From: Erythrobacter donghaensis
GTDB lineage: Bacteria > Pseudomonadota > Alphaproteobacteria > Sphingomonadales > Sphingomonadaceae
Direction: 5' to 3'
Assembly: GCF_001557325.1 (NCBI RefSeq)
Contig: NZ_LSJS01000151.1
Span: 1-64,000 of the forward strand
Length of the DNA: 64,000 nucleotides
Shown: positions 10,873 to 20,543 of the stretch, piece by piece
Numbering within the stretch: position 1 is the stretch's first letter
How the letters are laid out: every line of letters starts with the position of its first letter
Program-made: the position numbers and the translations under genes
The notes under the pieces: model-generated
The model's database searches: none
Told to the model about the DNA's origin: nothing
What the model saw: only the letters and a program-made list of their open reading frames with translations

Positions 10873-11393
10873 AGCGTCTTTTCCAGCACCACGAAGGTGA
10901 TCTGCGGGCCGGTCTCGGCATCGGCGGGGCGCAGTTCGTGGAAAGGGCGGGTCTCGCCGGTCAGGGCATAGCCGCGCCGCACGTACCACGCGATCAGGCT
11001 TTCGCGGCTGTCGATCACGGTCATTTCCATGCGCGCGATGCCGATGGCGCGGCCGTGATCCTCCGCCGCATCGAGCAACCGCCGCCCGAGCCCGCCCGAT
11101 TGCAGGGTGGGCAGCACGCAGAGCATCCCGAGATAGGCGAGGCTCTCGTTCTTGCGCGTCACCGCGACGCAGCCGACCAGATCGCCGCCATCCCGCGCGG
11201 TCAGGATCGTCACCGCCGGATCGGCGAGCAGCGCGTCGAGCTCGTCCCGCCCGATGCGTTCATCGTCGAGGATGTCGGCCTCGTGGTTCCACCCCTGCCG
11301 CGCCGAATCGCCGCGATAGGCGGCTTCGAGCAGTGCCTTCAGCACGGGCGCGTCGGCAGGGGCGGCGGCGGTGATTGCCAAGGTTTCGTGCAT
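10869..11393 (-). CDS. GNAT-family N-acetyltransferase
   Basis: A 174-aa protein of GCN5-related fold. The acetyl-CoA pocket is seen as LGMLCVLPTLQSGGLGRRLLD (near R/Q-x-x-G-x-G/A), followed by IARMEMTVIDSRESLIAWYVRRGYALTGE, the usual beta5-alpha4 region. Substrate unknown. Five nucleotides separate its start from the end of the bleomycin-resistance-like gene upstream, so co-transcription is likely. Confidence 0.85.
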   Translation of the reverse strand: MHETLAITAAAPADAPVLKALLEAAYRGDSARQGWNHEADILDDERIGRDELDALLADPAVTILTARDGGDLVGCVAVTRKNESLAYLGMLCVLPTLQSGGLGRRLLDAAEDHGRAIGIARMEMTVIDSRESLIAWYVRRGYALTGETRPFHELRPADAETGPQITFVVLEKTL

Positions 11394-11398
11394 GGTCG

Positions 11399-11761
11399 TC
11401 AGTCGTTCTGGATCAGGCGCAGCAGCGTCCCGTCGGGGTCGATCAGATAGGCGATGGTGAGCCCGCTCTCCTCCAGCCGGGGCGGGTGATAGCGCGGCTG
11501 TCCGGTCCTCGCGTCGGGGATCCCGCTCGCCTCAATCTCGGCCATCATTGCATTGAGGTCGTCGAGCCTCAGGCAGCTGCCGAAAGACGAGCTGTAAGGA
11601 TCGAAGTCGGGCCAGAGGAAGAACTCGAGCTTCAGTGCGCCGCGCGAGAGGATCATCCAGCCGTCCGAGCGGTAATCCTCCGCGAACCCGAGCCTGGCAT
11701 AGAATGCGGCGGTCGCGGCGAAATCGCGGGAGGGCAGGTTGGGAGTGGCGTGGTCGGTCAC
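11399..11761 (-). CDS. Bleomycin-resistance/glyoxalase-like protein
   Basis: A 120-aa single VOC (vicinal oxygen chelate) domain. Features include NLPSRDFAATAAFYARLGF, a mid-strand LKLEFFLWPDFDP and the C-terminal YLIDPDGTLLRLIQ, matching BLMA/Ble-type drug-binding proteins that work as dimers. Start is GTG at 11761, overlapping the upstream stop as GTGA. Whether it binds a glycopeptide or another small molecule cannot be decided from sequence. Confidence 0.83.
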   Translation of the reverse strand: MTDHATPNLPSRDFAATAAFYARLGFAEDYRSDGWMILSRGALKLEFFLWPDFDPYSSSFGSCLRLDDLNAMMAEIEASGIPDARTGQPRYHPPRLEESGLTIAYLIDPDGTLLRLIQND

Positions 11762-12489
11762 AGCCGCCCGCCCTCGGGCCAGTTGGACCAATGCGTGTTC
11801 GCCCCCGCCGTGATTGCCTCGGGGTCGTGCGGATCGCCGGCGAGCAGGGCGGCCACGGCGCGAAAGCTGGCCGTCTCGCTCGGCCATTCCTCGCGGGCGA
11901 GATCGGGGTGACGCCAGTCATCGAACAGCCCGACCTGCACGATGCCGGGCGGAAGGTTCGCGGTTCGCTCGGCCGGCGTGGCGAGGACGAGTTCGCGGTG
12001 GTGATGGGCAAGATAGCGCGCCAGCTCGAAGACCAGCAGGCGATTGTCCTCCGGCTCGATCCCGGCTGCCCTGACGGCGTCGAGATCCGGGACGGGGATG
12101 ACCTGATCGCGCAGCGCGAGGCGCTCGGCGTCCGCGGCGACATAGTCGGGGCAGTCCTCGTCGTAGAGGCTGTCCTGATCGATGACCTGGACGAAGCGTT
12201 GCTCCAGATGCGGGTTTTCGGCGAGGTAATCGGCGTGGGCCGCCGCGGTGATGAAGGCGCTCGGAGGTCGGCGATTGGCCGGGCGGCTCGCAAAGGTCGT
12301 GATCATGCAGTCAGGCTCGCCCGCGCGCGGCGAGTAGCCGAAGGTCTCCAGCACGATCGCCCAATCCTCAGGCGAGCGATAGAGCGACATGCGCGCGGCG
12401 GCCGGATAGACATAGCCGTTGTCGAGCATCGGGAAGGAGAAGTCCTGCGCCGCCCGGTCGAGAATGGCGAGGATGTCTTCGGCGCGCAT
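11758..12489 (-). CDS. DUF7003-like conserved hypothetical protein
   Basis: A 243-aa cytosolic protein with no signal peptide or membrane segment. The N-terminal block (ILDRAAQDFSFPMLDNGYVY, then a segment ending SLYRSPEDWAIVLETFGYSP) is what I recall of the DUF7003 family; function unknown. Trp- and acid-rich C-terminus (ITAGANTHWSNWPEGGRL). Start 12489 lies 5 nt after the pyrF stop, and its stop overlaps the VOC-gene start as GTGA, so it is coupled to both neighbours. Confidence 0.7.
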   Translation of the reverse strand: MRAEDILAILDRAAQDFSFPMLDNGYVYPAAARMSLYRSPEDWAIVLETFGYSPRAGEPDCMITTFASRPANRRPPSAFITAAAHADYLAENPHLEQRFVQVIDQDSLYDEDCPDYVAADAERLALRDQVIPVPDLDAVRAAGIEPEDNRLLVFELARYLAHHHRELVLATPAERTANLPPGIVQVGLFDDWRHPDLAREEWPSETASFRAVAALLAGDPHDPEAITAGANTHWSNWPEGGRL

Positions 12490-12494
12490 GCAGA

Positions 12495-13169
12495 TCAAAG
12501 CGTCGCCTCGATCGCCCGCGCGGCCGCGGCCGGATCTTCCGCGCGGCTGATCGGGCGGCCGATGACGAGCACGCTTGCGCCGTTGTCGCGCGCCGCGCGC
12601 GGCGTGACGACGCGCTTCTGGTCGCCGGTGCCGCCGCCCGTGGGACGCAGGCCGGGGACGACGAAGAAGCCGTCCCTCCACGCCTTCTTGACCATCCCGA
12701 CCTCCTGGCCGGAGCACACGATCCCGTCGAGCCCGGCCGCATGGGCAAGCTCGGCAAGGCGCATCACCTGCGTCTCGGCGCTGCCATAGACGCCGGTCGC
12801 GGTGAGGTCGCTCGCATCGAGGCTGGTGAGCATGGTCACCGCGACCACCTTGGTCCCCGCGGCGGCGGCGGCCTTGGCATCCTCCATCATCGCCCGCCCG
12901 CCGCTGGCATGGACGGTGACGATCGCGGGTTCATAGACGTGGATCGCCTGCATCGCGGCAGCGACGGTGTTGGGGATGTCGTGGAACTTCAGGTCGAGGA
13001 AGATCGGCAACCCGCAATGGGCGATCTCGTGCACGCCGTGCGCGCCGTGGGCGCAGAAGAACTCGAGCCCGAGCTTGACCCCGCCGACATGCGCCTTGAC
13101 CTTCTCGACCAGCGCGCGCGCGGGTTCGAGCTGGGGCACGTCCAGCGCCAGATAGACCGGATTGCTCAT
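12495..13169 (-). CDS. pyrF: Orotidine 5'-phosphate decarboxylase
   Basis: A 224-aa TIM-barrel enzyme making UMP from OMP. The catalytic tetrad signature LDLKFHDIPNT is at about residues 59-68. The C-terminal phosphate-gripper region (VVTPRAARDNGASVLVIGRPI) is complete. Its start overlaps the LapA-like stop as ATGA. In relatives pyrF often leads directly into the trpF cluster; here three same-strand genes and one opposite gene lie between. Confidence 0.95.
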   Translation of the reverse strand: MSNPVYLALDVPQLEPARALVEKVKAHVGGVKLGLEFFCAHGAHGVHEIAHCGLPIFLDLKFHDIPNTVAAAMQAIHVYEPAIVTVHASGGRAMMEDAKAAAAAGTKVVAVTMLTSLDASDLTATGVYGSAETQVMRLAELAHAAGLDGIVCSGQEVGMVKKAWRDGFFVVPGLRPTGGGTGDQKRVVTPRAARDNGASVLVIGRPISRAEDPAAAARAIEATL

Positions 13170-13582
13170 TCGCCTGCGCTCCCCCCGCCGTCACCCGGGC
13201 CGCTTGCCCCGTCGCCCGCATCGGAAATGTCGAAGGGCTCAGGCCCCTCTCCCCCGCTTTCGCGCAGGCTTTCCACAGGGTTGTCCGACGCATGCGAGGC
13301 GCTCGCCGCCGCCGTCATGTCGGCACGGTGCGCCATGGCATTGTTCTTGAGCGAATTCTCGAGCGTGCGCACCCGCCGCCCCATGCTCCACAGAACGCTG
13401 CGGTGCACCGCCCACATCGGCAGGAAGCCGGCGGTGAAGGCGAGCAGCGCCAGCACCGGCACCTTGGTCTCGAGCACGAGGTTCTGCCACAGCCGCAGTT
13501 CGACCGGCTGCCAGTTGTAGATGGCGAAGACCAGGAAGCCGAGCGCGGCCAGAACCCAGATGATGGTGCGAAGGACTTTCAC
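13166..13582 (-). CDS. LapA-domain (DUF1049) inner-membrane protein
   Basis: A 138-aa protein with two N-terminal transmembrane segments (about residues 5-22 and 42-62), followed by a short amphipathic region (RRVRTLENSL) and an acidic, Gly/Ser-rich tail ending in a low-complexity stretch. The topology matches LapA-type lipopolysaccharide-assembly proteins; in E. coli LapA works with LapB, which is not seen here. Coupled to pyrF, a pairing common in sphingomonads. Confidence 0.8.
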   Translation of the reverse strand: MKVLRTIIWVLAALGFLVFAIYNWQPVELRLWQNLVLETKVPVLALLAFTAGFLPMWAVHRSVLWSMGRRVRTLENSLKNNAMAHRADMTAAASASHASDNPVESLRESGGEGPEPFDISDAGDGASGPGDGGGSAGE

Positions 13583-13658
13583 GAAGGTGGTGTCTCCCGA
13601 TGGCCCCTTGTGGCGGCGAACCTAAGCCATTCGCGTCCCTTGTCCAGCACCGGCGCCC

Positions 13659-14969
13659 TCATCCGAAGACGCGCGCGAAGATCGTGTCGACATGCTTGAA
13701 GTGGTAGCCGAGGTCGAACTTCTCCTCGAGCTGCTCGGGGCTGAGGGCGGCGGTGACCTCGGGATCGGCCTTGAGCAGATCGAGCAGCGACAGCGCGCCG
13801 TCCGATTCCCACACCTTCATCGCGTTGCGCTGGACAAGACGGTAGCTCTCGTCGCGGGTCAGGCCCGCCTGCGTCAGCGCCAGCAGCACGCGCTGCGAAT
13901 GGATCAGCCCGCCCATGCGGTTCATGTTCTTCTCCATGCGCCCAGGATAGACCAGCAGCTTCTCGACCACCCCGGTCAGCCGCGCGAGCGCGAAGTCGAG
14001 CGTGATCGTCGCATCGGGGCCGATGTAGCGCTCCACCGAGGAGTGCGAGATATCGCGCTCGTGCCACAGAGCGACGTTCTCGAGCGCGGGGGTGACGGCG
14101 CTGCGCACCACCCGCGCCAAGCCGGTGAGGTTCTCGGTCAGCACCGGATTGCGCTTGTGCGGCATGGCGCTGGAGCCCTTCTGGCCGGGCGAGAAATACT
14201 CCTCGGCCTCGAGCACCTCGGTGCGCTGCAGGTGGCGGATCTCGGTGGCGAGGCGCTCGATCGAGCTGGCGATGACGCCGAGCGTGGCGAAGAACATCGC
14301 GTGGCGATCGCGGGGGATGACCTGCGTCGAGACCGGCTCGATGGCGAGGCCCAGCTTATCCGCGACATAGGCTTCGACCGCCGGATCGACATTGGCAAAG
14401 GTCCCGACCGCACCCGAGATCGCGCAGGTCGCGATCTCCGCGCGCGCCGCGACCAGCCGGGTGCGGCAGCGGCTGAATTCGGCATAGGCCTCGGCAAGCT
14501 TCAGGCCGAAGGTCACCGGCTCGGCATGGATGCCGTGGCTGCGGCCGATGGTGGGGGTGTACTTGTGCTCCTCGGCGCGGGTGCGGATCGCAGCGAGCAG
14601 CGCGTCGAGATCGGCGAGCAGGATGTCGCTCGCCCGCGCCAATTGCACCGAAAGCGTGGTGTCGAGCACGTCGGAGCTGGTCATGCCCTGGTGCATGAAG
14701 CGCGCTTCCTCGCCGACCTGCTGCGCCACCCAATCGAGGAAGGCGATCACGTCATGCTTGGTGACGGCCTCGATCGCGTCGATCGCGGCGACGTCGATCG
14801 CCGGGTTGGTCGCCCACCAGTCCCACAGCGCCTTGGCCGCCGATTGCGGCACGACGCCGAGATCGGCGAGCTTCTGGGTCGCGTGGGCCTCGATCTCGAA
14901 CCAGATGCGATACTTCGCCTCCGGCTCCCACAGGGCGGTCATGGCGGGGCGGGCGTAGCGGGGGACCAT
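13659..14969 (-). CDS. purB: Adenylosuccinate lyase
   Basis: A 436-aa fumarase/aspartase-superfamily enzyme acting twice in purine synthesis (SAICAR and adenylosuccinate cleavage). The family signature [10 protein letters not shown] is at about residues 266-275, with a catalytic His in RSHGIHAEP (about 145-148) and TSSD at 97-100. Start 14969 ([10 protein letters not shown]) is standard; longer in-frame sequence is unrelated. Separate from the lapA-pyrF unit by 76 bp. Confidence 0.96.
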   Translation of the reverse strand: MVPRYARPAMTALWEPEAKYRIWFEIEAHATQKLADLGVVPQSAAKALWDWWATNPAIDVAAIDAIEAVTKHDVIAFLDWVAQQVGEEARFMHQGMTSSDVLDTTLSVQLARASDILLADLDALLAAIRTRAEEHKYTPTIGRSHGIHAEPVTFGLKLAEAYAEFSRCRTRLVAARAEIATCAISGAVGTFANVDPAVEAYVADKLGLAIEPVSTQVIPRDRHAMFFATLGVIASSIERLATEIRHLQRTEVLEAEEYFSPGQKGSSAMPHKRNPVLTENLTGLARVVRSAVTPALENVALWHERDISHSSVERYIGPDATITLDFALARLTGVVEKLLVYPGRMEKNMNRMGGLIHSQRVLLALTQAGLTRDESYRLVQRNAMKVWESDGALSLLDLLKADPEVTAALSPEQLEEKFDLGYHFKHVDTIFARVFG

Positions 14970-15038
14970 CGGGCGGCTCCGGGTGAGGGGCGTGAACGTG
15001 GCCCAGCGGCTAGGCGGGCGCGGCCGCGAAGGCAAGCG

Positions 15039-15716
15039 TCAGGCCGTTTTGCCGCGCCAGTCGAAGGCCTTTTCGCCGACCAGCCAGGCGGCGATGCCGC
15101 CGCAGAACTGCGCGGCGATGAACAGGGCCGCGTCGCCCGGCGCGATCCCCGCGAAGGTGTCCGACAGGGTGCGGGCGAGGGTGACGGCAGGGTTGGCAAA
15201 GGCGGTCGAGGCGGTGAACCAGTATCCCGCCACGATCACCAGCGCGACCGCCGCCGGAACCGCTGCGGGCCTTGCCGCCAGGGTGCCGAGAATGGTCAGC
15301 ACGAGGGCGAAGGTGGCGACCGCTTCGGACAGCCATTGCGACGCGCCGGTGCGCTGGTGCAGCGAGACCTGCATGATCGGCTGATCGAACATCGCGTGCG
15401 CCAGCAGCGTGCCTGCCACCCCGCCGGCGATCTGCACCACCGCAAACGCCGCCAACTGCCTCGCGTCCAGCTCGCCCCGCAGCGCGAAGACGCAGCTCAC
15501 CACCGGATTGAAATGCGCGCCCGACACCGGACCCAGCATGGTGATCAGCACGAACAGCATCGCCCCGGTGGCGGCGGTGTTGGCGAGCAGGGCAAGGGCG
15601 ATGTTCCCTGCGGCCAGCGTCTCGGCCATGATCCCCGGCCCGATCACCGTGGCGACGAGCAGGGCCGTGCCGAGGCCTTCTGCCGTCAGCCTCGCTGCGC
15701 TTGTCGCCTTGCTCAT
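15039..15716 (-). CDS. MIP/aquaporin-family channel
   Basis: About 225 residues with six predicted membrane helices. The first NPA box is NPV (HFNPVVS, about 70-72) and the second is NPA (FANPAVTLAR, 175-177). An altered first box is seen in AqpS-type arsenite/glycerol channels of alphaproteobacteria as well as in some aquaporins, so substrate is open. Start 15716 (MSKATSAARL) has GGGGAGA upstream. No ars genes adjoin it, which weakens an arsenic role. Confidence 0.85.
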   Translation of the reverse strand: MSKATSAARLTAEGLGTALLVATVIGPGIMAETLAAGNIALALLANTAATGAMLFVLITMLGPVSGAHFNPVVSCVFALRGELDARQLAAFAVVQIAGGVAGTLLAHAMFDQPIMQVSLHQRTGASQWLSEAVATFALVLTILGTLAARPAAVPAAVALVIVAGYWFTASTAFANPAVTLARTLSDTFAGIAPGDAALFIAAQFCGGIAAWLVGEKAFDWRGKTA

Positions 15717-15827
15717 GTCGTGCTGTCTCCCCGTGTCGCCGACCATCCGGGTGCCATGCGCGGCGCCGCGCCGCTTTCGGCAGATCACCATTGCCGAGCA
15801 TGATGGGCACGAGATGTCCGGATCGGG

Positions 15828-16601
15828 TCAGATCAGGCCCTTGGCGCGCAGGCTGGTGTGACCCTCGCGTCCGATGATCACGTGATCGTGGACGGTCACG
15901 CCCATGTGCCGCCCCGCCTCGGCAAGGCGCTGGGTGATCTGGATGTCGGCGCGGGAGGGCTCGGGGCTGCCCGAGGGGTGGTTGTGGACGAGGATCATCG
16001 CGGAGGCGCCCACGTCCATCGCCCGGCGGATCACCTCGCGCGGGTGGATCGCGGCTTCATCGATGCTGCCGTCACCCACGTGATGATCCTCGATCAGGCG
16101 GTTCTTGGTGTCGAGATACAGCACCCGCACCCGCTCGATGGTGAGGTGCGCCATGTCGGTGGTGAGGTAGTCGATCAGCGCCTGCCAGCTGGAGAGCACC
16201 GGCTTGCCCATGATCTCGCCGCGCGCCATGCGCCGCGCCGCCGTGGCAACCGCCTTCAAGGCGGCGGCCGAATTCTCGCCGATCCCCTTGACCCGCTGGA
16301 GCGCCTTGGGATCGGCATTGATCACCCCGCCAAGGCTCCCGAACTGGGCGAGCAGCGCCTTGGCGATCGGCTTGGTGTTGCCGCGCGGGATTGCGGCATA
16401 GAGCAGATATTCGAGCACCTCGTAATCGGCGAGCGCCTCGGCGCCTCCCGTCAGGAGGCGGTGCCTGAGGCGGGCGCGGTGCCCGTCGCCTGCGGCCTTG
16501 CCGGCGTCGAAATCGGGCACGGCACCGTCGAGAAAATCGAAACTGTCTTCAGCTTCCGGCAATGCGACCCTCCGGAAAAGCGTTGGCCCTGCGTGTCTCA
16601 T
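15828..16601 (-). CDS. radC: RadC-family JAB1/MPN-domain protein
   Basis: About 257 residues. The N-terminal UPF0758 helix-hairpin-helix region (GLGG-like segment and RVKGIGENSAAALKAV) is followed by a JAMM metalloprotease-like motif HNHPSGSPEPSRAD with a preceding Glu region. Despite the name, a DNA repair role is not established for the family. Start 16601 (MRHAGPTL); the extension to 16769 overlaps the divergent ydbH-like gene and was rejected. Only 37 bp separate the two divergent genes. Confidence 0.88.
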   Translation of the reverse strand: MRHAGPTLFRRVALPEAEDSFDFLDGAVPDFDAGKAAGDGHRARLRHRLLTGGAEALADYEVLEYLLYAAIPRGNTKPIAKALLAQFGSLGGVINADPKALQRVKGIGENSAAALKAVATAARRMARGEIMGKPVLSSWQALIDYLTTDMAHLTIERVRVLYLDTKNRLIEDHHVGDGSIDEAAIHPREVIRRAMDVGASAMILVHNHPSGSPEPSRADIQITQRLAEAGRHMGVTVHDHVIIGREGHTSLRAKGLI

Positions 16602-16638
16602 TGCCTTTGGAAGGGGATACGCGCAAGAGTTGGAGACG

Positions 16639-19600
16639 ATGCGGCAGGCGGATGCGGAGACGGCGGAGGGGCCGCAGGACGGCGGGAGCGGGCGCGGGCG
16701 CGCGCGGCGCTTCTGGCGCAGCCCGGTCATGCTGGGCGTCGCCGCCCTCGCGCTGGCGGGCGGCGGCACCGCCTGGCTCGCCCGCGAGCGAATCGCCCGC
16801 GACGTGATCGACGACTATCTCGGCCAGCGCGGCGTTCCGGCGAGCTACGACATCGTCAGCCTCGCGCCGAACCGGCAGGTGATCGCAAACCTCGTCATCG
16901 GCGATCCGGCGCGGCCCGATCTCACTGTCCGGCGCATGGTGATCGAGATGGGCGTCGGCTGGCAGGGGCCCGAGCTGCGGCGCGTGTCGGTCGAAGGCGC
17001 ACGGATCTTCGCTTCCTTCAGGGGCGGCAGGCTCAGCCTCGGCAAGCTCGATCCGCTGGTCTTCACCGGCGGTGACGCACCGCCCGCGCTTCCCGCCATC
17101 GACGTGGTGCTGACCGATGCACGCGGGCTGCTGGAGAGCGATTACGGCCGCGCCGGGTTCAAGCTCGATGGCAAAGGCCGGCTCGACGACGGCTTTGCCG
17201 GGGTCCTCGCCGCGAGCGCGCCGGGGATCGGCACCGCCGATTGCCGGGCGGGCAAGGCGACGCTCTACGCCAGGCTGACGACGGCAAGCGGCGCGCCCAC
17301 GCTCGATGGCCCGCTGCGCCTCGCCGATCTCTCCTGCGGCGGGGCGAGCCTCGAGCGGGCGGACATCGGCACAAGGGCGAGGCTTGCCCCCGATTTCGCC
17401 GCGGCCGAGGCGGACTTCAAGGTCGAGGGCGGCGGTGCGCGGTTGGCCGATCTCACTGCGGCAGGCCTCGGCGGGACGGCGGAACTCGGCTGGTCCGGGG
17501 GGCGCCTCGCGATCGGGCACGATCTGGCGCTGACCGGGCTTGCCGCGCCGCAGGGCCGCCTTGCGCGGCTCGCGGCGACAGGCGACTGGCGCGGCGCGGC
17601 GGACGGTTCGAGCGGGCAGTGGGAGGGCACCCTGCGCGGCGCGGGCCTCGCCCCCGCGAGCGACCTCACCGAGGGCCTTGCCGCAATCGAACGGGGCGCA
17701 GCGGGCACGCTGATCGCGCCGCTCGCCGCGCGCGCACGCACCGGACTCGGCGCAGCGCTGCAAGGGGCGACCTTCCGCGGCGATGCGATCATCCGCCACC
17801 GCGGCGGCGAGGCCTCGCTGGTGGTTCCGGAGGCGATCCTTGCCAGCGCGCGCGGGACGCGGGTGCTGGCGCTCTCGCGCGTCAATGCGAAGCTCGGCGC
17901 GCAGGGCGTGAGCGGGCTTGCGGGCAATCTGCTGGCGGGCGGCGAGGGGCTCCCTTCGATCAACGGCCGGATCGCGCAGGAGCGCGGCGGCGGGTGGAGC
18001 GCGCGGCTCGCCATGGCCGATTACGCCGCCGGGGCGAACCGCCTTGCGATCCCGCGCCTGACGTTGACGAGCCGCGCGGGCGGGGCGCTCGCCTTCGAGG
18101 GGCTGGTCAAGGCCAGCGGCGACCTGCCCGGGGGCGGGGTCAATGACCTGACCGTGCCGATCGAGGGCACGTGGTCGCAAGCCTCCGGCCTCGCGCTCGG
18201 CACGGCTTGCACGCCGCTGCGCTTCGCCAGGCTCGCGCTGTCGGGTCTGACGCTGGCGGGGCAGCAGGTGACCCTCTGCCCGGAGGGGCGCGCGCCGATC
18301 CTCGCCTATGGCAAAGGCTTGCGCCTCGCCGCGCGCACCGGGCCGCTGAAGCTCGCCGGCACGCTCGGCGAGAGCCCGGCGAACTTCGCCGCGGGGGGCG
18401 TAAGCCTGCGCTATCCGCAGCCTTTCGCGGTCGAGGGCCTTGCCGCCCGCATCGGCGAAGGGGACAGCGAGGTGCGCCTGTCGGCCGCCAGCCTCACCGG
18501 CAGCTTCGGCGAAGCCTTTGCGGGCGATTTTGCCGGGGGCACCGCAAGGCTCGCCGCCGTGCCCTTCGATCTCGACGCGATCGCGGGGGGCTGGTCCTTC
18601 GCCGATGGTGTCCTCAGCCTCACAGACGCCAGCTTCACCCTGACCGACCGCCCGAACGCGGATCACCCCGAGCCGCGTTTCACCCCGCTGGTTGCCAATG
18701 GCGCAGCGCTGCGGCTCGAGGACAACCGCATCACCGCCGATGCCCGGCTCGCCCACCGCGAATCGGGCCGCGCCGTGGGCGAGGTGGCCATCCTCCACGA
18801 TCTCGACACCGCCGCTGGCAGCGCGCGCCTCGCGGTGCCCGCGCTGGTGTTCGACAAGGATTTCCAGCCCGAGAACCTCTCGCCCCTCGCCAAGGGCGTG
18901 ATCGCGCTGGCCGATGGCGCGGTGACCGGCAGCGGGCGGATCGACTGGCAGGGCGAGACGCTCACCAGTTCGGGCACCTTCGGCACCAAGGGGCTCGATT
19001 TCGCCGCCGCCTTCGGTCCGGTGCGCGGGCTTGCGGGCGAGGTGGTGTTCACCGACCTCCTCAACCTCACCACCGCCCCCGACCAGCGCCTGACCATCGC
19101 CGCGATCAACCCCGGAATCGAGGTGCTCGCAGGCACGGTGCAGTTCGAGGTGAAGGACGGCACGCTCCTTTCGCTCGAGGACGCGCGCTTCCCCTTCATG
19201 GGCGGCACGCTGACGATGCGCCCGCTGGCGATGGACTTCAGCCAGCCCGAGGAACGCCGTTACGTCTTCGAGATCACCGGCCTCGATGCCGCCAAGTTCG
19301 TCGCGCAGATGGAGCTCACCAATCTCTCGGCCACCGGCATCTTCGACGGCACCGTGCCGATCGTGTTCGACAAGGAGGGCCATGGCCGGATCGACAGCGG
19401 CGTGCTGGTGGCGCGCGCGGGCGGGGGGAACGTCGCCTATATCGGCGACCTCACCTACGAAGACCTCGGGACGATGGGCAACTACGCCTTCTCCGCGCTG
19501 CGTTCGCTCGACTATCGCCAGATGCGCGTGGGGCTGGGCGGGCAGCTCGACGGCGAGATCGTCACCAGCTTCGAATTCGACGGGGTCCGCCAGGGCGCGG

Positions 19601-19857
19601 GAACCAGCCGCAATTTCGTGACGCGCCGCCTCGCGAGGCTGCCGATCCTGTTCAAGGTCAACGTGCGATCGGAGAACTTCCACCAGCTCGCGACGATGAT
19701 CCGCTCGTTCTGGGATATCGACTACCTCGGCAGTCCGGTCGATCGCGGGCTGCTCAAGGCCGAAGATGGCCGCTTCGTGCCCGCCAATCCCGCACGCCCG
19801 ACCTTGCCGCGCGCTAACGGGCCCGTTCAACCTGCCGAAAGCGAAAGCCAGCCATGA
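16639..19857 (+). CDS. YdbH-family intermembrane lipid-transport protein
   Basis: A 1072-aa protein with one N-terminal membrane anchor (about residues 32-52) and a long Gly/Ala/Leu-rich periplasmic part. The C-terminal region (AINPGIEVLAGTVQFEVKDG, MRPLAMDFSQPEERRYVFEI, FDGTVPIVFDKEGHGRIDSG) matches the dicarboxylate-transport/DUF3971-like AsmA-type domain of YdbH. In E. coli YdbH spans the periplasm with YnbE and supports phospholipid transport to the outer membrane. ATG 16639 has GGAG close upstream. It is followed at once by ynbE- and ydbL-like genes, which strongly supports the call. Confidence 0.87.
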   Translation: MRQADAETAEGPQDGGSGRGRARRFWRSPVMLGVAALALAGGGTAWLARERIARDVIDDYLGQRGVPASYDIVSLAPNRQVIANLVIGDPARPDLTVRRMVIEMGVGWQGPELRRVSVEGARIFASFRGGRLSLGKLDPLVFTGGDAPPALPAIDVVLTDARGLLESDYGRAGFKLDGKGRLDDGFAGVLAASAPGIGTADCRAGKATLYARLTTASGAPTLDGPLRLADLSCGGASLERADIGTRARLAPDFAAAEADFKVEGGGARLADLTAAGLGGTAELGWSGGRLAIGHDLALTGLAAPQGRLARLAATGDWRGAADGSSGQWEGTLRGAGLAPASDLTEGLAAIERGAAGTLIAPLAARARTGLGAALQGATFRGDAIIRHRGGEASLVVPEAILASARGTRVLALSRVNAKLGAQGVSGLAGNLLAGGEGLPSINGRIAQERGGGWSARLAMADYAAGANRLAIPRLTLTSRAGGALAFEGLVKASGDLPGGGVNDLTVPIEGTWSQASGLALGTACTPLRFARLALSGLTLAGQQVTLCPEGRAPILAYGKGLRLAARTGPLKLAGTLGESPANFAAGGVSLRYPQPFAVEGLAARIGEGDSEVRLSAASLTGSFGEAFAGDFAGGTARLAAVPFDLDAIAGGWSFADGVLSLTDASFTLTDRPNADHPEPRFTPLVANGAALRLEDNRITADARLAHRESGRAVGEVAILHDLDTAAGSARLAVPALVFDKDFQPENLSPLAKGVIALADGAVTGSGRIDWQGETLTSSGTFGTKGLDFAAAFGPVRGLAGEVVFTDLLNLTTAPDQRLTIAAINPGIEVLAGTVQFEVKDGTLLSLEDARFPFMGGTLTMRPLAMDFSQPEERRYVFEITGLDAAKFVAQMELTNLSATGIFDGTVPIVFDKEGHGRIDSGVLVARAGGGNVAYIGDLTYEDLGTMGNYAFSALRSLDYRQMRVGLGGQLDGEIVTSFEFDGVRQGAGTSRNFVTRRLARLPILFKVNVRSENFHQLATMIRSFWDIDYLGSPVDRGLLKAEDGRFVPANPARPTLPRANGPVQPAESESQP

Positions 19858-19940
19858 TGCATCGTGAATTGACCGCTCCCGGCGGCGCTGCCACATCCTC
19901 CGGGACAGGCCCGGGAAGCGGGGCGCACAGGGGGCGGCAG

Positions 19941-20132
19941 ATGACAGGACGACACCGGGCCATGATGGCGGGAGCGGCGATGCTTGCGGGGAGCCTTGGC
20001 GGATGCATCAACATCGCCGCGCCCGAGAAGCCGATCGTGATCGAGCTCAACATCAACATCCGGCAGGAAGTGATCTACCGGCTCGCGGAGGACGCGGCCA
20101 ACACGATTGAAGAGAACCCGGACATCTTCTGA
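19941..20132 (+). CDS. YnbE-family outer-membrane lipoprotein
   Basis: About 63 residues from ATG 19941: a short signal with lipobox SLGGC, then IAAPEKPIVIELNINIRQEVIYRL typical of YnbE. The partner YdbH contacts this small lipoprotein at the outer membrane. An earlier in-frame ATG at 19854 overlaps the ydbH stop but would add 29 Gly/Thr-rich residues before the signal peptide, so the later start is preferred. Translation coupled to ydbH from the early ATG cannot be excluded. Confidence 0.8.
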   Translation: MTGRHRAMMAGAAMLAGSLGGCINIAAPEKPIVIELNINIRQEVIYRLAEDAANTIEENPDIF

Positions 20133-20160
20133 AGGTGGCCGGCGGTCTGGAGGAAAGCTG

Positions 20161-20541
20161 ATGCTGAGTGCCAAATCCACACGTCTGGCCGCGCTGCTCG
20201 CGGTCGCGGCGCTTGCGGTGCCCGCCGCGGCGCAGCGCGATCCGGCTTTCGATGCCGCGCGCGCCTCGGGCAAGGTCGGCGAAAGGGTCGACGGCTATGT
20301 CGGCATCGTCGGGGCCGAGACGCCCGACCTGCGCCGGATCGTCGACGACATCAACATCAAGCGCAAGGCCGTCTATGCCGAACGCGCGCAGGCCAAGAAC
20401 GCGACGATCGAGGAATATGCCCTGACGATCGGCTGCCAGCAGATCCTCAAGACCGCGCCGGGGGAAAAGTACCAGGCGCCCGACGGCTCCTGGCAGACCC
20501 GCACCGGCGCGCCCCCGCAGCGCCACCCCAAGTGCCCGTGA
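20161..20541 (+). CDS. YdbL-family (DUF1318) periplasmic protein
   Basis: A 126-aa protein with a cleavable signal peptide (LAALLAVAALAVPAAAQ). The mature part FDAARASGKVGERVDGYVGI and INIKRKAVYAERA matches DUF1318. In E. coli YdbL assists the YdbH-YnbE bridge. Start ATG 20161 has a strong GGAGGAAAG ribosome site 4 nt upstream. The C-terminal extension (IGCQQILKTAPGEKYQAPDG) is longer than in E. coli YdbL. Third gene of the ydbH-ynbE-ydbL module. Confidence 0.85.
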   Translation: MLSAKSTRLAALLAVAALAVPAAAQRDPAFDAARASGKVGERVDGYVGIVGAETPDLRRIVDDINIKRKAVYAERAQAKNATIEEYALTIGCQQILKTAPGEKYQAPDGSWQTRTGAPPQRHPKCP

Positions 20542-20543
20542 GC

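Noticed and set aside
15879-15894. TGATCACGTGATCGTG as a second parS candidate
   Set aside because: Only the CACGTG core is shared; the outer positions of the parS consensus do not match, and it lies within radC coding sequence.
16549-19896. An 1115-codon open frame antisense to the ydbH-like gene
   Set aside because: Mirror frame of a GC-rich gene; composition is Arg/Glu/Gly-biased with no recognisable fold, while the sense protein has clear YdbH features and partner genes.
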